A stretch of 64,000 bases of DNA, from positions 29,365,857 through 29,429,856 of the forward strand of contig NC_088781.1 of the NCBI RefSeq assembly GCF_958450345.1, written 5' to 3'. A model generated the notes under the pieces. The model was given only the letters and a program-made list of their open reading frames with translations. It did not search any database and was not told the DNA's origin. This document shows positions 45,551-56,562 of the stretch, piece after piece; positions within the stretch are counted from its first letter, which is position 1; each line of letters starts with the position of its first letter. Position numbers and translations under genes: made by a program. Source of the DNA: Calliphora vicina. Lineage: Eukaryota > Arthropoda > Insecta > Diptera > Calliphoridae.

Positions 45551-48500
45551 GGCAGCTTCGGCTGCCCTGCTCCTCCACATTGCTAAATATGGGGAGGACA
45601 TTGCGTTGGTCCAGGAGCCGTGGATACACAATGGCGAAATTCGTGGACTCAACGCCAAAAAGTACAAACTTTTGTACATAAGACGCACAGGTAAAATAAG
45701 ATCTTGCATTTTGGTTAAGAACCATCTTAATATCTTCATTCTTCCTGATTACAGCGATGAAGATACAGTAGCTGCTGCTTGGGAGACAGGTGCAGGTAAG
45801 GTGTGGCTGCTCTCGAGCTATATGGCGCACGACCAGGTTGAACCACCACCGAATAACCTGGTATCTAATATGATGCGTGCCGCAAATAGGGCCAGAACTC
45901 CTGTAATTATCGGAGCTGATGCAAATGCTCACCACACAATCTGGGGTAGCTCAGATAGAAACGAACGAGGTGAGTACATTCTAGACTTCATATTAGACTT
46001 TAATCTGGTAGTTGTCAATCGAGGTTCAGAACCTACTTTTGTGGTAGCAAATAGGCAAGAAGTTCTGGACATTACGCTTGTCAGTGCAAGCCACTCGCAA
46101 CTCATAAGGAATTGGAAGGTTTCAGATGATTGCTCTCTGTCTGATCACAGGTATCTGACATTCTTAATAGAATTGGAAGTTGAGAAGGAAAAGCCTTTTC
46201 TAAATAGGAGGAAAACCAATTGGGATGATCACAGGCGGATCCTTGATGGTTTACTTCCCTCACCCCCTCTCATAGGTGACACTAGGGACATTGAAAGCGC
46301 TGTGGAAAAGCTCACACTTTCTCTCAGTGAGGCCACAAGACGTACATGCACTCCCTCTGCTCGCAGAGGAAAGGTAAGACCTCCATGGTGGTCTTTAGAC
46401 ATAGCGAACACTAGGCGTAATTGTCGTAAACTATTCAACGAGGCGAAAAGATCAGGCAACTGGTCAATGTATAAGTCTATGTTGAACAAATTTAAGAATA
46501 TGGTCAGGAGCGCGAAACGTAAGTCCTGGAGGAATTTCTGCAGCGGCGTCGAAAGTTCCTCTGAGACAAATCGTCTGCGCAAGATCTTATCGAAAACACC
46601 AACTGTTCAAGGTTATATTCAGAAACAGGATGGTAGGTGGACTACTGATGGACGTGAGACACTAGAAGTACTCATGGACACTCATTTTCCGGGGAACTTG
46701 CCTCCGGATATTGCTAGTGCATCCCAACCGAACAATCGGACAACTTCGTCAATTATACTTGACGAACATTTGATAAAATGGGCCATACGGAGTTTTGACT
46801 CTTACAAGTCTCCGGGCCCAGATGGTATAATACCCGCTGATCTACAGAATAATATAGATCTAGTCACTCCTTGGCTGATAACTATCTATCATGCCTGTCT
46901 TGCATGGTCCTACATACCAAAACGGTGGACCGAATGCACTGTGACATTCATCCCGAAAGGGGGGAAAGCGTCACACACCAAAGCAAAAGATTTCAGACCG
47001 ATAAGTCTATCATCATTCTTGCTGAAAACCCTTGAAAGAATCATCGACATCCACATACGAGTGTCTTTGAAACAAGGATCAGTATCTCCCTCTCAACACG
47101 CCTACATGAAAGGCAAATCCGTTGAGACAGCACTTCACTCCTTAGTGGGATATATTGAGAAATCCCTTGAATTTGGTAATTTCTCGTTAGTGGCCTTTCT
47201 GGATATAGAAGGAGCCTTCAATAACGTAGAATCTGCAACTATCGTTTCAGCTCTACAGGATCTTGGTTTAGACCAATCAACTGTAAGGTTCATCACAAAC
47301 CTTCTACGATACAGGATCATTCGCTCCGAAAAGGGAACGGCAGTGATCACGAGAATGGCCACTAGGGGTACACCTCAGGGAGGTGTCTTATCGCCACTTC
47401 TGTGGAATTTGGCCATAAATTGTCTGCTCAGGAAATTGGATCTCTTAGGTTATAAAACTGTCGCCTACGCGGATGACGTCGCGGTGGCAGTCTCTGGGAT
47501 CCACTTGGACACGATATCACAACGCCTGGAACATGCACTCAGTATACTGAGTCGGTGGAGTACGGACAGTGGATTGAGTGTAAACCCAGGCAAAACTGAA
47601 CTTGTACTGTTCACAAGGAGGTACAAGATTCCTCATTTCTCGCTTCCCCGATTAAATGGTGTTGAACTAACACTATCGGACAGTGCGAAATACTTAGGAG
47701 TTATTCTGGATAGTAAACTATCCTGGAAACCCAATACCCTTTCAAGGACGTCAAAAGCCTTGACGGCTATGTATGTCTGTAAGAGGGCGATAGGTACGCA
47801 ATGGGGTATTAGACCCCAGTTTGTCAACTGGCTATGTGATGCGGTCATTAAGCCGACACTATTTTATGGAGTTTCTGTCTGGTGGAAGGCACTAGACAGT
47901 GGCTCGACGTGTATGCTATTCGAGAGAGTGTTAAGGAGAATGGCAATCCTGATAACAGGAGCTTTAAGAACGACCGCAACAAAGTCGCTCTTTACTATAT
48001 TGAACTGGATCCCTGTGGATCTTATGGCAAGAAAAATGGCATTTACTTCTGCCTTTAGGCTAAACGCGATTGGTGCGTGGAAACACGCTCCATATGGTCA
48101 CGCCAGCATAATAGGTAGTATTCAGACTCTTCCGGAGAATATCGATTACTGCATTTCTAGGCCCTTCTTAGCGAGGAATTTCGATTTCTCAATTCCGTGT
48201 GGTACGGAAGCAATGAACGGGCCCTTACATGACACAACGGGTCTCTCAGTCTATACGGACGGTTCTGTGAAGGGAGATCGAGTTGGCGTAGGTGTCTATA
48301 TTCGGGAACTCGATATTAGGTTATCTTTCAGACTTCCGAATGAATGTAGCATTATTCAGGCTGAATTATCGGCCATCAAAAGGGCGGCTAACTGGCTTAG
48401 TTATAACAAGATATCTGACAGGGATATTTGTATATATACTGACAGTCAGGCAGCTATAAAATCCCTGACAGGTGTATACACAACATCTAACTTAGTCCAG

Positions 48501-49118
48501 GAATGCCGGGCATCCTTAAACAGGATGGCGAGACATTCAATAGTCGTACTCAAGTGGGTACGGGGACACGGGGATATTACTATTACGGGCAACTGTGTTG
48601 CCGATGATCTGGCGAGAAAAGGCGCCATGTTACCTGACGGAGACATAGATTTCCTATGTGGGATTCCGTTATCCAAATGCAAGCTACAAATTAGTAACTT
48701 CTACTATGAGCTCGCTCAGGCAAGATGGGACTGTGAACCCACATGCACTATGACCAGGACGATATGGCCCCGACTAAATCGGGGACGGACAATTCATCTT
48801 CTTGGCTTTACACGCTCACAATTGAGTGGTGTAGTGGCGGTCATAACTGGACACTGCACCTTTGGTAATCACGCTAGGAGACTTGGTTTGCCGTACCACG
48901 ACTTCTGCAGAAGTTGTCAAAATGAGGAGGAGGATGAAACTATTTTTCATCTTCTTTGTCATTGTCCGGCATTAGGAGATCTACGCCTAAGGTTTCTGGG
49001 GCATCGTTCCCTTGATAGTCTCTCTGAGCTCTCGAATATGAGGCTTGAGGGCATTAGTGCCTTTATAGGTAGAAGTAATTGGTTGAAAAGACCAGACACG
49101 GGGATCACTTTAGAGTGA
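45501..49118 (+). CDS. LOA-type LINE ORF2: endonuclease, reverse transcriptase, RNase H
   Basis: The frame is open far upstream (from 45219), but homology starts at IQVNLHHSK, so I use the ATG at 45501 (1205 residues; 45513 is equally possible). Order: apurinic-type endonuclease about 8-230 (QEPW at 37, GADANAHH at 138, LDITL near 189, SDHR near 214). Reverse transcriptase about 430-780 (SPGPDG, RPISL, FLDIEGAFN near 566, GTPQGGVLSPLLWN near 622, catalytic YADD near 655, KYLGVILD). RNase H about 915-1040 (YTDGS, AELSAI, YTDSQAA, RGHGDI, ADDLARKG, all acidic residues kept). A C-terminal Cys/His motif lies near 1134 (CRSCQ...FHLLCHC). No stop or frameshift was found. The enzyme nicks target DNA, copies the RNA from the nick and removes the template. 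It overlaps ORF1 by 50 nt in the +1 frame. Confidence 0.93.
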   Translation: MIQTMVKAIQVNLHHSKAASAALLLHIAKYGEDIALVQEPWIHNGEIRGLNAKKYKLLYIRRTGKIRSCILVKNHLNIFILPDYSDEDTVAAAWETGAGKVWLLSSYMAHDQVEPPPNNLVSNMMRAANRARTPVIIGADANAHHTIWGSSDRNERGEYILDFILDFNLVVVNRGSEPTFVVANRQEVLDITLVSASHSQLIRNWKVSDDCSLSDHRYLTFLIELEVEKEKPFLNRRKTNWDDHRRILDGLLPSPPLIGDTRDIESAVEKLTLSLSEATRRTCTPSARRGKVRPPWWSLDIANTRRNCRKLFNEAKRSGNWSMYKSMLNKFKNMVRSAKRKSWRNFCSGVESSSETNRLRKILSKTPTVQGYIQKQDGRWTTDGRETLEVLMDTHFPGNLPPDIASASQPNNRTTSSIILDEHLIKWAIRSFDSYKSPGPDGIIPADLQNNIDLVTPWLITIYHACLAWSYIPKRWTECTVTFIPKGGKASHTKAKDFRPISLSSFLLKTLERIIDIHIRVSLKQGSVSPSQHAYMKGKSVETALHSLVGYIEKSLEFGNFSLVAFLDIEGAFNNVESATIVSALQDLGLDQSTVRFITNLLRYRIIRSEKGTAVITRMATRGTPQGGVLSPLLWNLAINCLLRKLDLLGYKTVAYADDVAVAVSGIHLDTISQRLEHALSILSRWSTDSGLSVNPGKTELVLFTRRYKIPHFSLPRLNGVELTLSDSAKYLGVILDSKLSWKPNTLSRTSKALTAMYVCKRAIGTQWGIRPQFVNWLCDAVIKPTLFYGVSVWWKALDSGSTCMLFERVLRRMAILITGALRTTATKSLFTILNWIPVDLMARKMAFTSAFRLNAIGAWKHAPYGHASIIGSIQTLPENIDYCISRPFLARNFDFSIPCGTEAMNGPLHDTTGLSVYTDGSVKGDRVGVGVYIRELDIRLSFRLPNECSIIQAELSAIKRAANWLSYNKISDRDICIYTDSQAAIKSLTGVYTTSNLVQECRASLNRMARHSIVVLKWVRGHGDITITGNCVADDLARKGAMLPDGDIDFLCGIPLSKCKLQISNFYYELAQARWDCEPTCTMTRTIWPRLNRGRTIHLLGFTRSQLSGVVAVITGHCTFGNHARRLGLPYHDFCRSCQNEEEDETIFHLLCHCPALGDLRLRFLGHRSLDSLSELSNMRLEGISAFIGRSNWLKRPDTGITLE

Positions 49119-49369
49119 CCCAATGATCGCCGACTCATTGGCACGTAAATTCTCCAAGATCTCCTCCCTCCTCCCTCTCTTTTTCTTCTTACATCTCCTC
49201 CTTAACTTCTTCAATCTTCTTCTTCTCCCTTTTCACTTATATCTGTCCCTCTTTCTTCTTCTTTCTTCTACTTTCAGGTAACACAAAAGGACCATTGATG
49301 GACCCATGTGAGCTGCTCTTCTATCTTCCTTATTTCGTGGCTGCCTGGAAAACCTAACCTAACCTAACC
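49119..49369 (+). other. LINE 3' UTR, pyrimidine tract and AACCT tail
   Basis: After the ORF2 stop comes about 90 bp of CT-rich sequence (TCCTCCCTCCTCCCTCTC and similar), then CTTTCAGGTAACACAAAAGG. The end is a short tail of AACCT units (49351-49369) in place of poly-A. Simple-repeat tails are common in the I/LOA group. The right target duplication follows at 49370-49379. Confidence 0.8.
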
Positions 49370-49379
49370 TACCTCATCT

Positions 49380-49831
49380 CATCGTTGGGGCTTACACAGT
49401 ATAAAATAACTGACGTACTGACGTTTGTTGTAATGACTGACCTATTTTTTATTTTTTTTTTACTTTCATTTCCCCAACATTTATATCAAAGAGAAAAATG
49501 TATAAAATTACTACAAAAACAGCAACAGAAATAGCAAAATGTGGCAGCAGCACAAGAAACAGATGCAGAGAAGTAAAAACAAACTGGAAATAATGTTAAA
49601 ATGCTTGTGGATGACAGCAGCTGTAGCACTTGTTGTTCTTGTTTTCATGTTACTGTGGTGGCAACTGTGGAAAAATACTAAAAATTGTGAAGAGAAAATA
49701 ACAGAACGAAACCAAACGTTGCACAAATTGTTGCACACAATATATATAAACATTAGGGTGGTCTTACGTTGAGTTTCTGGATTCTCAATGCTCTCATCAG
49801 TCTTATCAGTCATCTGAGAAAATGTTTATAT
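49380..49831. other. Spacer between LINE and solo LTR
   Basis: A 77-codon plus frame (49539-49772) contains one hydrophobic segment, ALVVLVFMLLWWQLW, but no recognised domain. No gene is called. It ends in ATAT (49828-49831). Confidence 0.4.
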
Positions 49832-51007
49832 TTTTCCGTTTTTACCTTTTAAAAACAGTGGTTTATTTCCTTTAAATAAAATGGATTTTTATACCCTACA
49901 CCACCATAGTGGGGATGGTATTATGCTTTTGTGCAGATGTTTGTAACGCCCAAATATATTGGTCTAACACCTACCTTAAAGTATACCGATCGCCTTAAAA
50001 TAATTTTCTGAGTTGATTAAACGATGTCCGTCAGTCCGTCCACCTGGCTGGTTGGCTGTCCATGTAAACCTTGTGAGCAAAGTACAGGTCGCAATTTTGA
50101 AATTATTTCAATCAAATTTGGTACATATAACTCTTTCAGCATAAGGACCATGACTGTTGAAACTGGCTGAAATCGGTCTATTAATTCACCCAGCCCCAAT
50201 TTAATTTCCTCCCTAAATAGGAGATTATCGGTCATAAATGTTCAATTTATATATGTATATCCACAAATTTCGCTCCAAATACGTTTTATATATGCAAAAT
50301 TCATGTCACAAAATTCAGTTATGATCTGTCCATAATTAGTCATAGCTCCCATATAGACCCGCTTCCGAAAATCACTTTAACGTGCATAAATCTCTTAAAA
50401 ATGTTGATAAACACACAGAATTCAACATTAGTAACTTTCATGTAGACATAAATCGCACGACTTAATTTCAAGTTGATGGGTCCATAATTGGTCATAGCTC
50501 CCATATAAGACTTATTTCCGAAAATCACTCACGAATATAAATTAGTGATATTTTAAAGGAAAAATATTTTTGCTTAGTGTAGAGTATTATATGCTCGGGC
50601 TTGATCGACCATACTTTCTTGCTTTTTTTTGATTGCAAATAAAAGAAGGTTAGTGGTTTAAAATTGTAACAACTCTTTATTTATTCAGATGTACAACAAC
50701 AGTTTAAATAGTCACTCAGTGTTTTTATACAAATACTATTCACAGAAATACACACACTTAAATTACACTTTATAATGTACAAGGTAGTTGATGTTAACTC
50801 TAACAGCGCCTATGATAAACTAACTAACCACTGTAAACGCAGCCACTATTTATACACAGCGCCATCTTCCTTCGAGTAGCTTCATGAATGTTATTAATGG
50901 ACAAAACTAGAATATTCGAATTCTAGAGCATTTAGCAGCTTCAATGTTAATGTTAGCAGATTAAACATTTGATGTTGAAATACCTACAAACTGCCTGTTA
51001 TCTAACA
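49832..51007 (-). mobile_element. Gypsy-type solo LTR, copy L2, split by DINE copy A4
   Basis: On minus the LTR starts TGTTAGATAACAGGC at 51007. It carries AATTCGAATATTCTAGTTTT, a TATAAATA box (50854-50847), CACTGAGTGACTATTTAAAC and AATAAATAAAGAGTTGTTAC, and ends near 49832 after TAAAAAGG-type sequence. ATAT flanks both sides (49828-49831 and 51008-51011). A complete family A DINE (49890-50625) sits between TTTAAATAAAATGGATTTT and TTTGATTGCAAATAAAAG. The 5' end is shorter than in the other copies. Confidence 0.75.
49890..50625 (+). mobile_element. DINE-1-like family A, complete copy A4 inside LTR L2
   Basis: It begins TATACCCTACACCACCATAG and has GTCCGTCAGTCCGTCCACCT. It ends with a decayed hairpin (GCTCGG-gcttga-TCGACC) and CTTTCTTGCTTT. 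It lies within a T run of the LTR, matching the T-T insertion habit of Helentron-derived elements. Confidence 0.85.
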
Positions 51008-51142
51008 ATATTATGTTGATGAGTAGAAACTCATGATGATTTTATATTTGAAACATTGAATTTTTTTGAAAATATTGCTACTTTGATCAAAAATTCGAAA
51101 CTTAAAATAAAATGTGTAACCTCTAAACGTTATCCAATTTTA

Positions 51143-51632
51143 CACAGAAAAAACTATTTCTTAAACCGTTTCAATTCAAATATTTGTCACATATTGAACT
51201 GGTTTCAATTATTTCATAATTAAATCAAGTATTCATTTGCTCAAAAACAAAATTTCTTGATATTTTCTATTGAATTTTGAGTTTTGAATTTGATTATTTT
51301 GACAATTGAATATACAATTTTCGTTATTGGTTGAATTTCAAATAAAAAATTGTTGAATAGATAATTTTCGTAATTGAAACACACATTTTTGTTATTTTTT
51401 GTGTTTCAATTATGAAAATTATTTATTCAATAATTTTTTATTTGAAATTCAACCAATAACGAAAATTGTATATTCAATTGTCAAAATAATCCAATTCAAA
51501 AATCAAAATTCAATAGAAAATATCAAGAAATTTCGTGTTTGAGCAAATGAATACTTGATTTAATTATGAAATAATTGAAACCAGTTCAATATGTGGGATA
51601 ATTGTTTGAATTGAAATATAATTTTGTCTGTG
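51143..51632. mobile_element. Near-perfect palindromic MITE, 490 bp
   Basis: Arms of about 240 bp are inverted copies around a centre near 51390 (AATTGAAACACACATTTTTG facing TTTTTTGTGTTTCAATT). Shared arm segments include CAACCAATAACGAAAATTGT and TGAGCAAATGAATACTTGAT. The ends are CACAGAAAAAAC and TTTTGTCTGTG, flanked by TA (51141-51142 and 51633-51634). There is no coding sequence. Confidence 0.85.
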
Positions 51633-52974
51633 TACAAAAATGTTCAGCATTTGGTTTTTAGATGACGGTAAAGAATTTAATACTTTGGGAGCATTGACAA
51701 TCCCAAAAGAGCAAAATAAGTGCCACCGTAATATAGTTTTCTATATATGTATATACATTTAGATATTTATGGCAACTGGAGGTTTGTAGGATTTTATATT
51801 TTTATTTTTTTACATTTTGCATTCATTTCAAGCCATTTAAAATGAAATGAAATGATTACTTTAACGTGGCCTTGTCCTCAATGTATTACAGGCTTTTAGA
51901 TTCGTTTTGGGTTAAAATGTTTTGTTTTCTGTATTGTTTAGTTTTCGTTAGAGTTTCAGTTTTAAATGCATTTGTATGCAATGCTGTTGCAAATGAACAA
52001 ATTCATTTACCACTGTAAGATTGCTGCTGTATAATGTATAATGTATGTAAGTAAATGACTGAGTAAGTCGATAAATGTAAATGACAACAACATGCTTGAC
52101 GACAAGTAAAAACCACTGAAGACATTTGATGTTGCTGCCACTCGTTGGTATAGATTTGTGTGTGGCACAAGTGTTATGTTACATACATCATTTACTAATG
52201 CTGAACCAACAACAAAAACAACAAGAATTTCTAATTCTACTACAGCCCTTACTGGCTGCTGTTGCATTAGTGCTGTCTATGAGTGTGCTGCTCTAAAACA
52301 CATCAGGCTGTAGCCTTGAAATGACCACAATATAATTTGTTCCTAGCTCAACAAAAACACAACAAAACCATTCGGTTATGGATCATTGTTGGCCATGTTT
52401 GGCCTTTAAATGGCATTTTTCTATACAGTCTCCCATTTCATATAATGGGGAAGTGGTGAGGTTTTCAGCATGCACATGGCAAGACATGTATTAAGGTCAT
52501 TTATGTGCTATATTAGTTTTTAATGTAAAAAAAAAACAAAATTAAAACTGCATCATCATTCTCATCGTCATAAATGTGACATAATTAAACTTGACTTACT
52601 AATCAAAATGCACAACATGCTCTCATTTCTTTCAATATATATACCCGTTTTCTATGTTAGTATTCATCTTCATTAAAAGTTTTGTTTAATCATATTGTTC
52701 TTGTATGTAAATGAGTAAAATGAAAATAAAAGTATGGCTTGTTATACAGACATACATATGTTTGACAAGGACACTTAAAGACATGTGATTTTTTATAGTT
52801 ACAATATTTAAATTTAATGGATTTTAAAGACTTTTGGAATACAATTGTTTTTCTGTGAATGGGAGCAAAGTTTAGTAAAACTAATTGTGTTTACATAGAA
52901 CTTAAGTTGGTTGGAATGATTTATGTTGGTATGCAACTTGTTTGTGTCTAATTTCATCACGATATTGGTTATTA
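51633..52974. other. AT-rich stretch, nothing recognised
   Basis: Less A/T-homopolymeric around 52000-52500 (CAACAACAAAAACAACAAG and ordinary sequence), so this may be host DNA. No coding frame is supported. Confidence 0.4.
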
Positions 52975-53760
52975 TATTGGAAAATGTCGTGCTTTGTGGC
53001 AACAAAGTGTCATATGCGGGAAATTTTGCTTTATTTTAAAAGAAGTAGTATTGAAACACACCGATTGCTCACCGAAGCTTATGGTGAATGTGTTCCATCG
53101 GTTCAGAAGTGGTGATTTTGACAGGGAAGACGATGACAAATTTTAAATCCATCCAACCAGCCTAAATTTCTACAATTACATTAAATTAAAAAGTGTCTAA
53201 AAATAGAAATTTTTTAAATTAATTTTTAAAAATAGTAGAAAAACTGAAATTAAAATAATAAACATGAGGAATTATTGCCAACATATGTAACGGTTTCATA
53301 AAATATAAAAACCATGATTTACATCCAAATGCGGGACATCACATATGTTTAAACCAGATATTTGCAATCAGGGGGGTCATAATTACTCTAAAAAAGTTAT
53401 TTTATTTAAAAAAAATAAATAAAAATTTTATCTTGGTGCGAAATGGGTTAAAATCGGTTTAGAAAGAAGCTTTGTCTCAGAGAAGTTTTGTCCAGACCTT
53501 GCCTCGTCCGATTACTATTTATTTCGATCCATGCAGAACGATATCTCTGTATTGCGCTTCACTTCAGAACAGATTATCCTAAATTAGATTAGTTCGTTCT
53601 TGATCACAAAAGATGAGCAGTTCTTTTGGCGCGGAGTCCATATGCTACCAAGAAGTAGGGAAAAGTTTAGCTTACAATGGCTAATACTTTGATTAAGTTT
53701 ATATCGTACAACTGTTTCAAAATAAAAGCTAAAAATGTGATAAAATCCGGGGGAAAATAT
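52975..53760 (+). pseudogene. Mariner relic with foreign middle
   Basis: It starts ATGTCGTGCTTTGTGGCAAC (MSCFVATKCHMREILLYFK) and runs through IETHRLLTEAYGECVPS and GGAAGACGATGACAAA. At about 53140 unrelated AT-rich DNA begins. The transposase resumes near 53460 with TTGCCTCGTCCGATTACTAT (the SDYYLFRSMQ block) and EQFFWRGVHMLP-like sequence in broken frame, then CAATGGCTAATACTTTGATT. The catalytic core is missing. Confidence 0.7.
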
Positions 53761-53849
53761 GTCCCATTCTCGAAATACTTTACAGTACAATTTCGGAGTA
53801 CTTAGAACTAATTTATGCAAAATTTTATCAGGATTTCCGCATAATCAAC

Positions 53850-54060
53850 ATATTATGGCTATTCCAATAATATTTCCAGAGGACATTTGTATGGGTACTA
53901 GGTGAAATCATGCACCGATATTGCCCATTTTCAATTCCAAGCAAACTTTATTAATGGATATTATTTGTGTTAAATTTCAACCAGCTGGGCTCTTTCGTTT
54001 GGGCCATATTGTGTTTTCAACAGATATACTTTTTGGTTCTACGACCAATATTTCGAAATG
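53850..54060 (-). mobile_element. Diverged DINE-1-like family A fragment
   Basis: On minus, GAAAATGGGCAATATCGGTG, ATGATTTCACCTAGTACCCA and TACAAATGTCCTCTGGAAAT track the middle of family A. Both ends are missing and divergence is high. Confidence 0.5.
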
Positions 54061-54363
54061 TTACTAACGGAATATCAAAATCAATATAACCCCATATATT
54101 GAGCATTCTGTGTCTGATCTGAAAAGCGGAAAAATTGGTCTAACCAAAAAAAACAGAGCGAAATGTCTGATCATCCGAACTGTAAAACAATTAAAGGGCG
54201 ATAGGGTTTAAGCGTAGAGATCTAGAAATAATAAGGTCAACACAAATATTCTTGATCTATTTGTCCATCTATCTGTCGAAGTTCTTGGGTGATGAAATTT
54301 TCTCAAAATAATATTTGTTGATCAGAAATGTTTTGAATAAATTTTATGTCCGATGTTAAAAAA

Positions 54364-55046
54364 CAACAAGTAAGGCAGCTATGTATATTCGGCTGTGCCG
54401 AATCTTAAATAACCTTCACCAAATTATAATTCAAAATACAAATTTTAAATATTTTTAGGTAAACAAAATTTAAAAAAAATAAAAATTCTTTTTGAAAATT
54501 AAAAAAAAAAAATTAATTTTTTTTTTAATTTTTTTAAAACAAAAAATTTTAATTATTAGTGGTCAAAATTTATGATAAAAATTAATTTTTTGTTAAAAAA
54601 AAATTAGTGTTAAAAAATATTTTTCCCGATTTTGACCTATTGTAGGTCCAAATTACTATAGTCTTATATACATCGTGTCAATGGAATATGAAATATATAT
54701 CATTAGATATCCATATTGCCTATATTAATGACTTAGTAATCCAGATATAGATCAAAAATAGGCCAAAAATCGAGGTTGTCCCGGTTTTTTCCTTATATCT
54801 CAGCCATTTGTGTCCCAATTTTTTCGATTTTAAATAGAAAGCGAGCCGATATATTGATGTAACAATCATGTTTGTAAGTTATTTGGGGGCTACGGAAAGT
54901 TGATTTCAACATAGAGATGGACAGACGGACATGGCTACATCGACTTCGCTATCTATAACGAACTTTGTGGGATCGGAAATGATGTAGAAATTACAAACCG
55001 AATGACAAACTTATATATACCATTGCCACTCATGTTGAAGTGTATA
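54364..55046 (-). mobile_element. DINE-1-like family B, complete copy B6
   Basis: On minus the 5' hairpin is TATACACTTCAACATGAGTG...GGTATATATAAG near 55046. It is followed by CATTCGGTTTGTAATTTCTA, ATGTCCGTCTGTCCATCTC, CTTTCCGTAGCCCCCAAATA, ATATTGCCTATATTAATGAC (as complement), the A/T tract, and the terminal hairpin TTCGG-cacag-CCGAA with CTGCCTTACTTGTTGTT. It is a near full-length copy. Confidence 0.8.
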
Positions 55047-55816
55047 ATTAAAACACGATAATGTTTAAGGATGAGAGCTATGAAATTGTCAGAAATAGTT
55101 CATCTAATAGGTAGCTTATGTGTAAAAAAATTTACAAACTACATATTGTCCCCTTAACAAAACAATAGTGTATAATTTGTTTGACATTTGGAAATAATTC
55201 TGTTTAAAATTTTTGTGTTAGTAGACATCTAGAACAAAAGTAATATTTTATTGAGGGGACGATATGTATGTTGAATCGCTGAACAACTTTGGATGACAAT
55301 TTATGACAAATTTGGTTTGGCTTACCATTCTACATATTTTGATCCATATAACATTTTAATGCATGAATCAAGAAAGTTGAAATGTACTGTATCTAGTAAT
55401 GGGATGATCCATCCCAAAGTGAACAGCAGTCGGATTTGTAATCTCCGATTTCAATGAAATGAACCACAGTTATAATGTATTTCTTGAAAATTTAAAAAAT
55501 TAAAATTTTCACAAAAGTGTTCGTTGTACAAAATTATGTTTTATTTTATTTGATTCATGATACAATAATTGTGGAAGGTAGAATCACTATGGAGAGTTTT
55601 CAATATTTACCCCTATAATGTCAACATTTGATTTTCATTTTTTTCATATTTTCTTTTGTTTGACGTTACAAGAATTGTATAATTGAGAATTTATTTTCTA
55701 CTGAGTGTACCTTATATTGTTGTGTCATGATTTGAATGATAATGATATGTCCTTCAAAATAACATTTCTTTCAATAGTTCAAAGGTCAACCATTCAGAAA
55801 ATCAACATTTTTAATT
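55047..55816. other. AT-rich stretch with one shared repeat patch
   Basis: CATCCCAAAGTGAACAGCAG + TCGGATTTGTAATC at about 55391 matches the patch at about 8128. Nothing else was recognised. Confidence 0.45.
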
Positions 55817-56562
55817 ATACCCTACACCAGATTAATAAGGTATTATGCGTTTGTGATGAAGTTTGTAACACCAAAAATATTAGTCAAACACCCACCATCG
55901 ACTTCAAATCACTTTCTAGGTCAATTTAACAATGTCCGTGCATCCGTCTAGTCTATCTGGATGGCAGTCTAGATGCAAAGTAACCCCCATACAAATGTCA
56001 TCCCTAAATAGGACTTTACCGGTCATAAATGCTTGATTTGTACAGATATCCACACTAATTTTCCAAGAATAAGTTTTATATACAAATGAGTAGATTGACC
56101 AGAGCTCCCATGTAAGGCTCACTTCCGAAAATTACTTTCACGAGTATAAAACTCTTGAAAATATTCATATCCAGAAAAAAATTCAACACACATAAGTTTA
56201 ATATAGAAAGAAATCACGCGACCAAATTTCGTGGCGATCAGTCTATAATTGGTCATATCTCCCTTACAAGGCCCACATCCGGTAACCACTATAACGAACA
56301 TAAATCTTATAAAATTTTTGGTATCCAAACAAAGTTTAACAGAAGGAAGTTTTATATAAAAATAAACCACGCGATTTAATTTCATCGCGATCGGTCCATA
56401 ACGGTCCTACTCATGGTGATCTGCCCGTAATTGGCTACAGCTTCCATATAAGGCCCACTTCCGAAAATCACTCACGGAAATAAATTACTGAAATTGTATG
56501 AGGTTTTTGCTCATTTACTCAGTGTAGGGTATCATAAGTTGGGCTATACTTTCTTATTTGTT
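55817..56562 (+). mobile_element. DINE-1-like family A, diverged complete copy A5
   Basis: It begins ATACCCTACACCAGATTAAT with the arm AAGGTATTATGCG. It keeps AACACCCACCATCGACTTCA, ATGTCCGTGCATCCGTC and repeated GATCGGTCCATAA blocks. It ends AGTTGGGCTATACTTTCTTATTTGTT, where the terminal hairpin is lost. It is the most diverged A copy. Confidence 0.7.

Larger units (their letters stand above)
43498..49369 (+). mobile_element. Full-length LOA-clade-like non-LTR retrotransposon (5872 bp)
   Basis: A 10-bp target duplication (43488-43497 and 49370-49379) brackets a 592-bp 5' UTR, two long open frames, a pyrimidine-rich 3' UTR and a tail of AACCT repeats. Both frames are intact, and base composition is much more GC-rich than the flanks, so insertion is probably recent. 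Clade call: ORF1 has a DUF4780-like domain, and ORF2 opens with an IQVNLHHSKAA-type endonuclease and carries RNase H, which together fit LOA. The I clade is the main alternative. It moves by target-primed reverse transcription; ORF1 binds the RNA and ORF2 nicks and copies. Confidence 0.9.

Noticed and set aside
49539..49772. 77-codon plus frame with one hydrophobic segment
   Set aside because: Composition could arise by chance; no family resemblance and no neighbouring gene structure.
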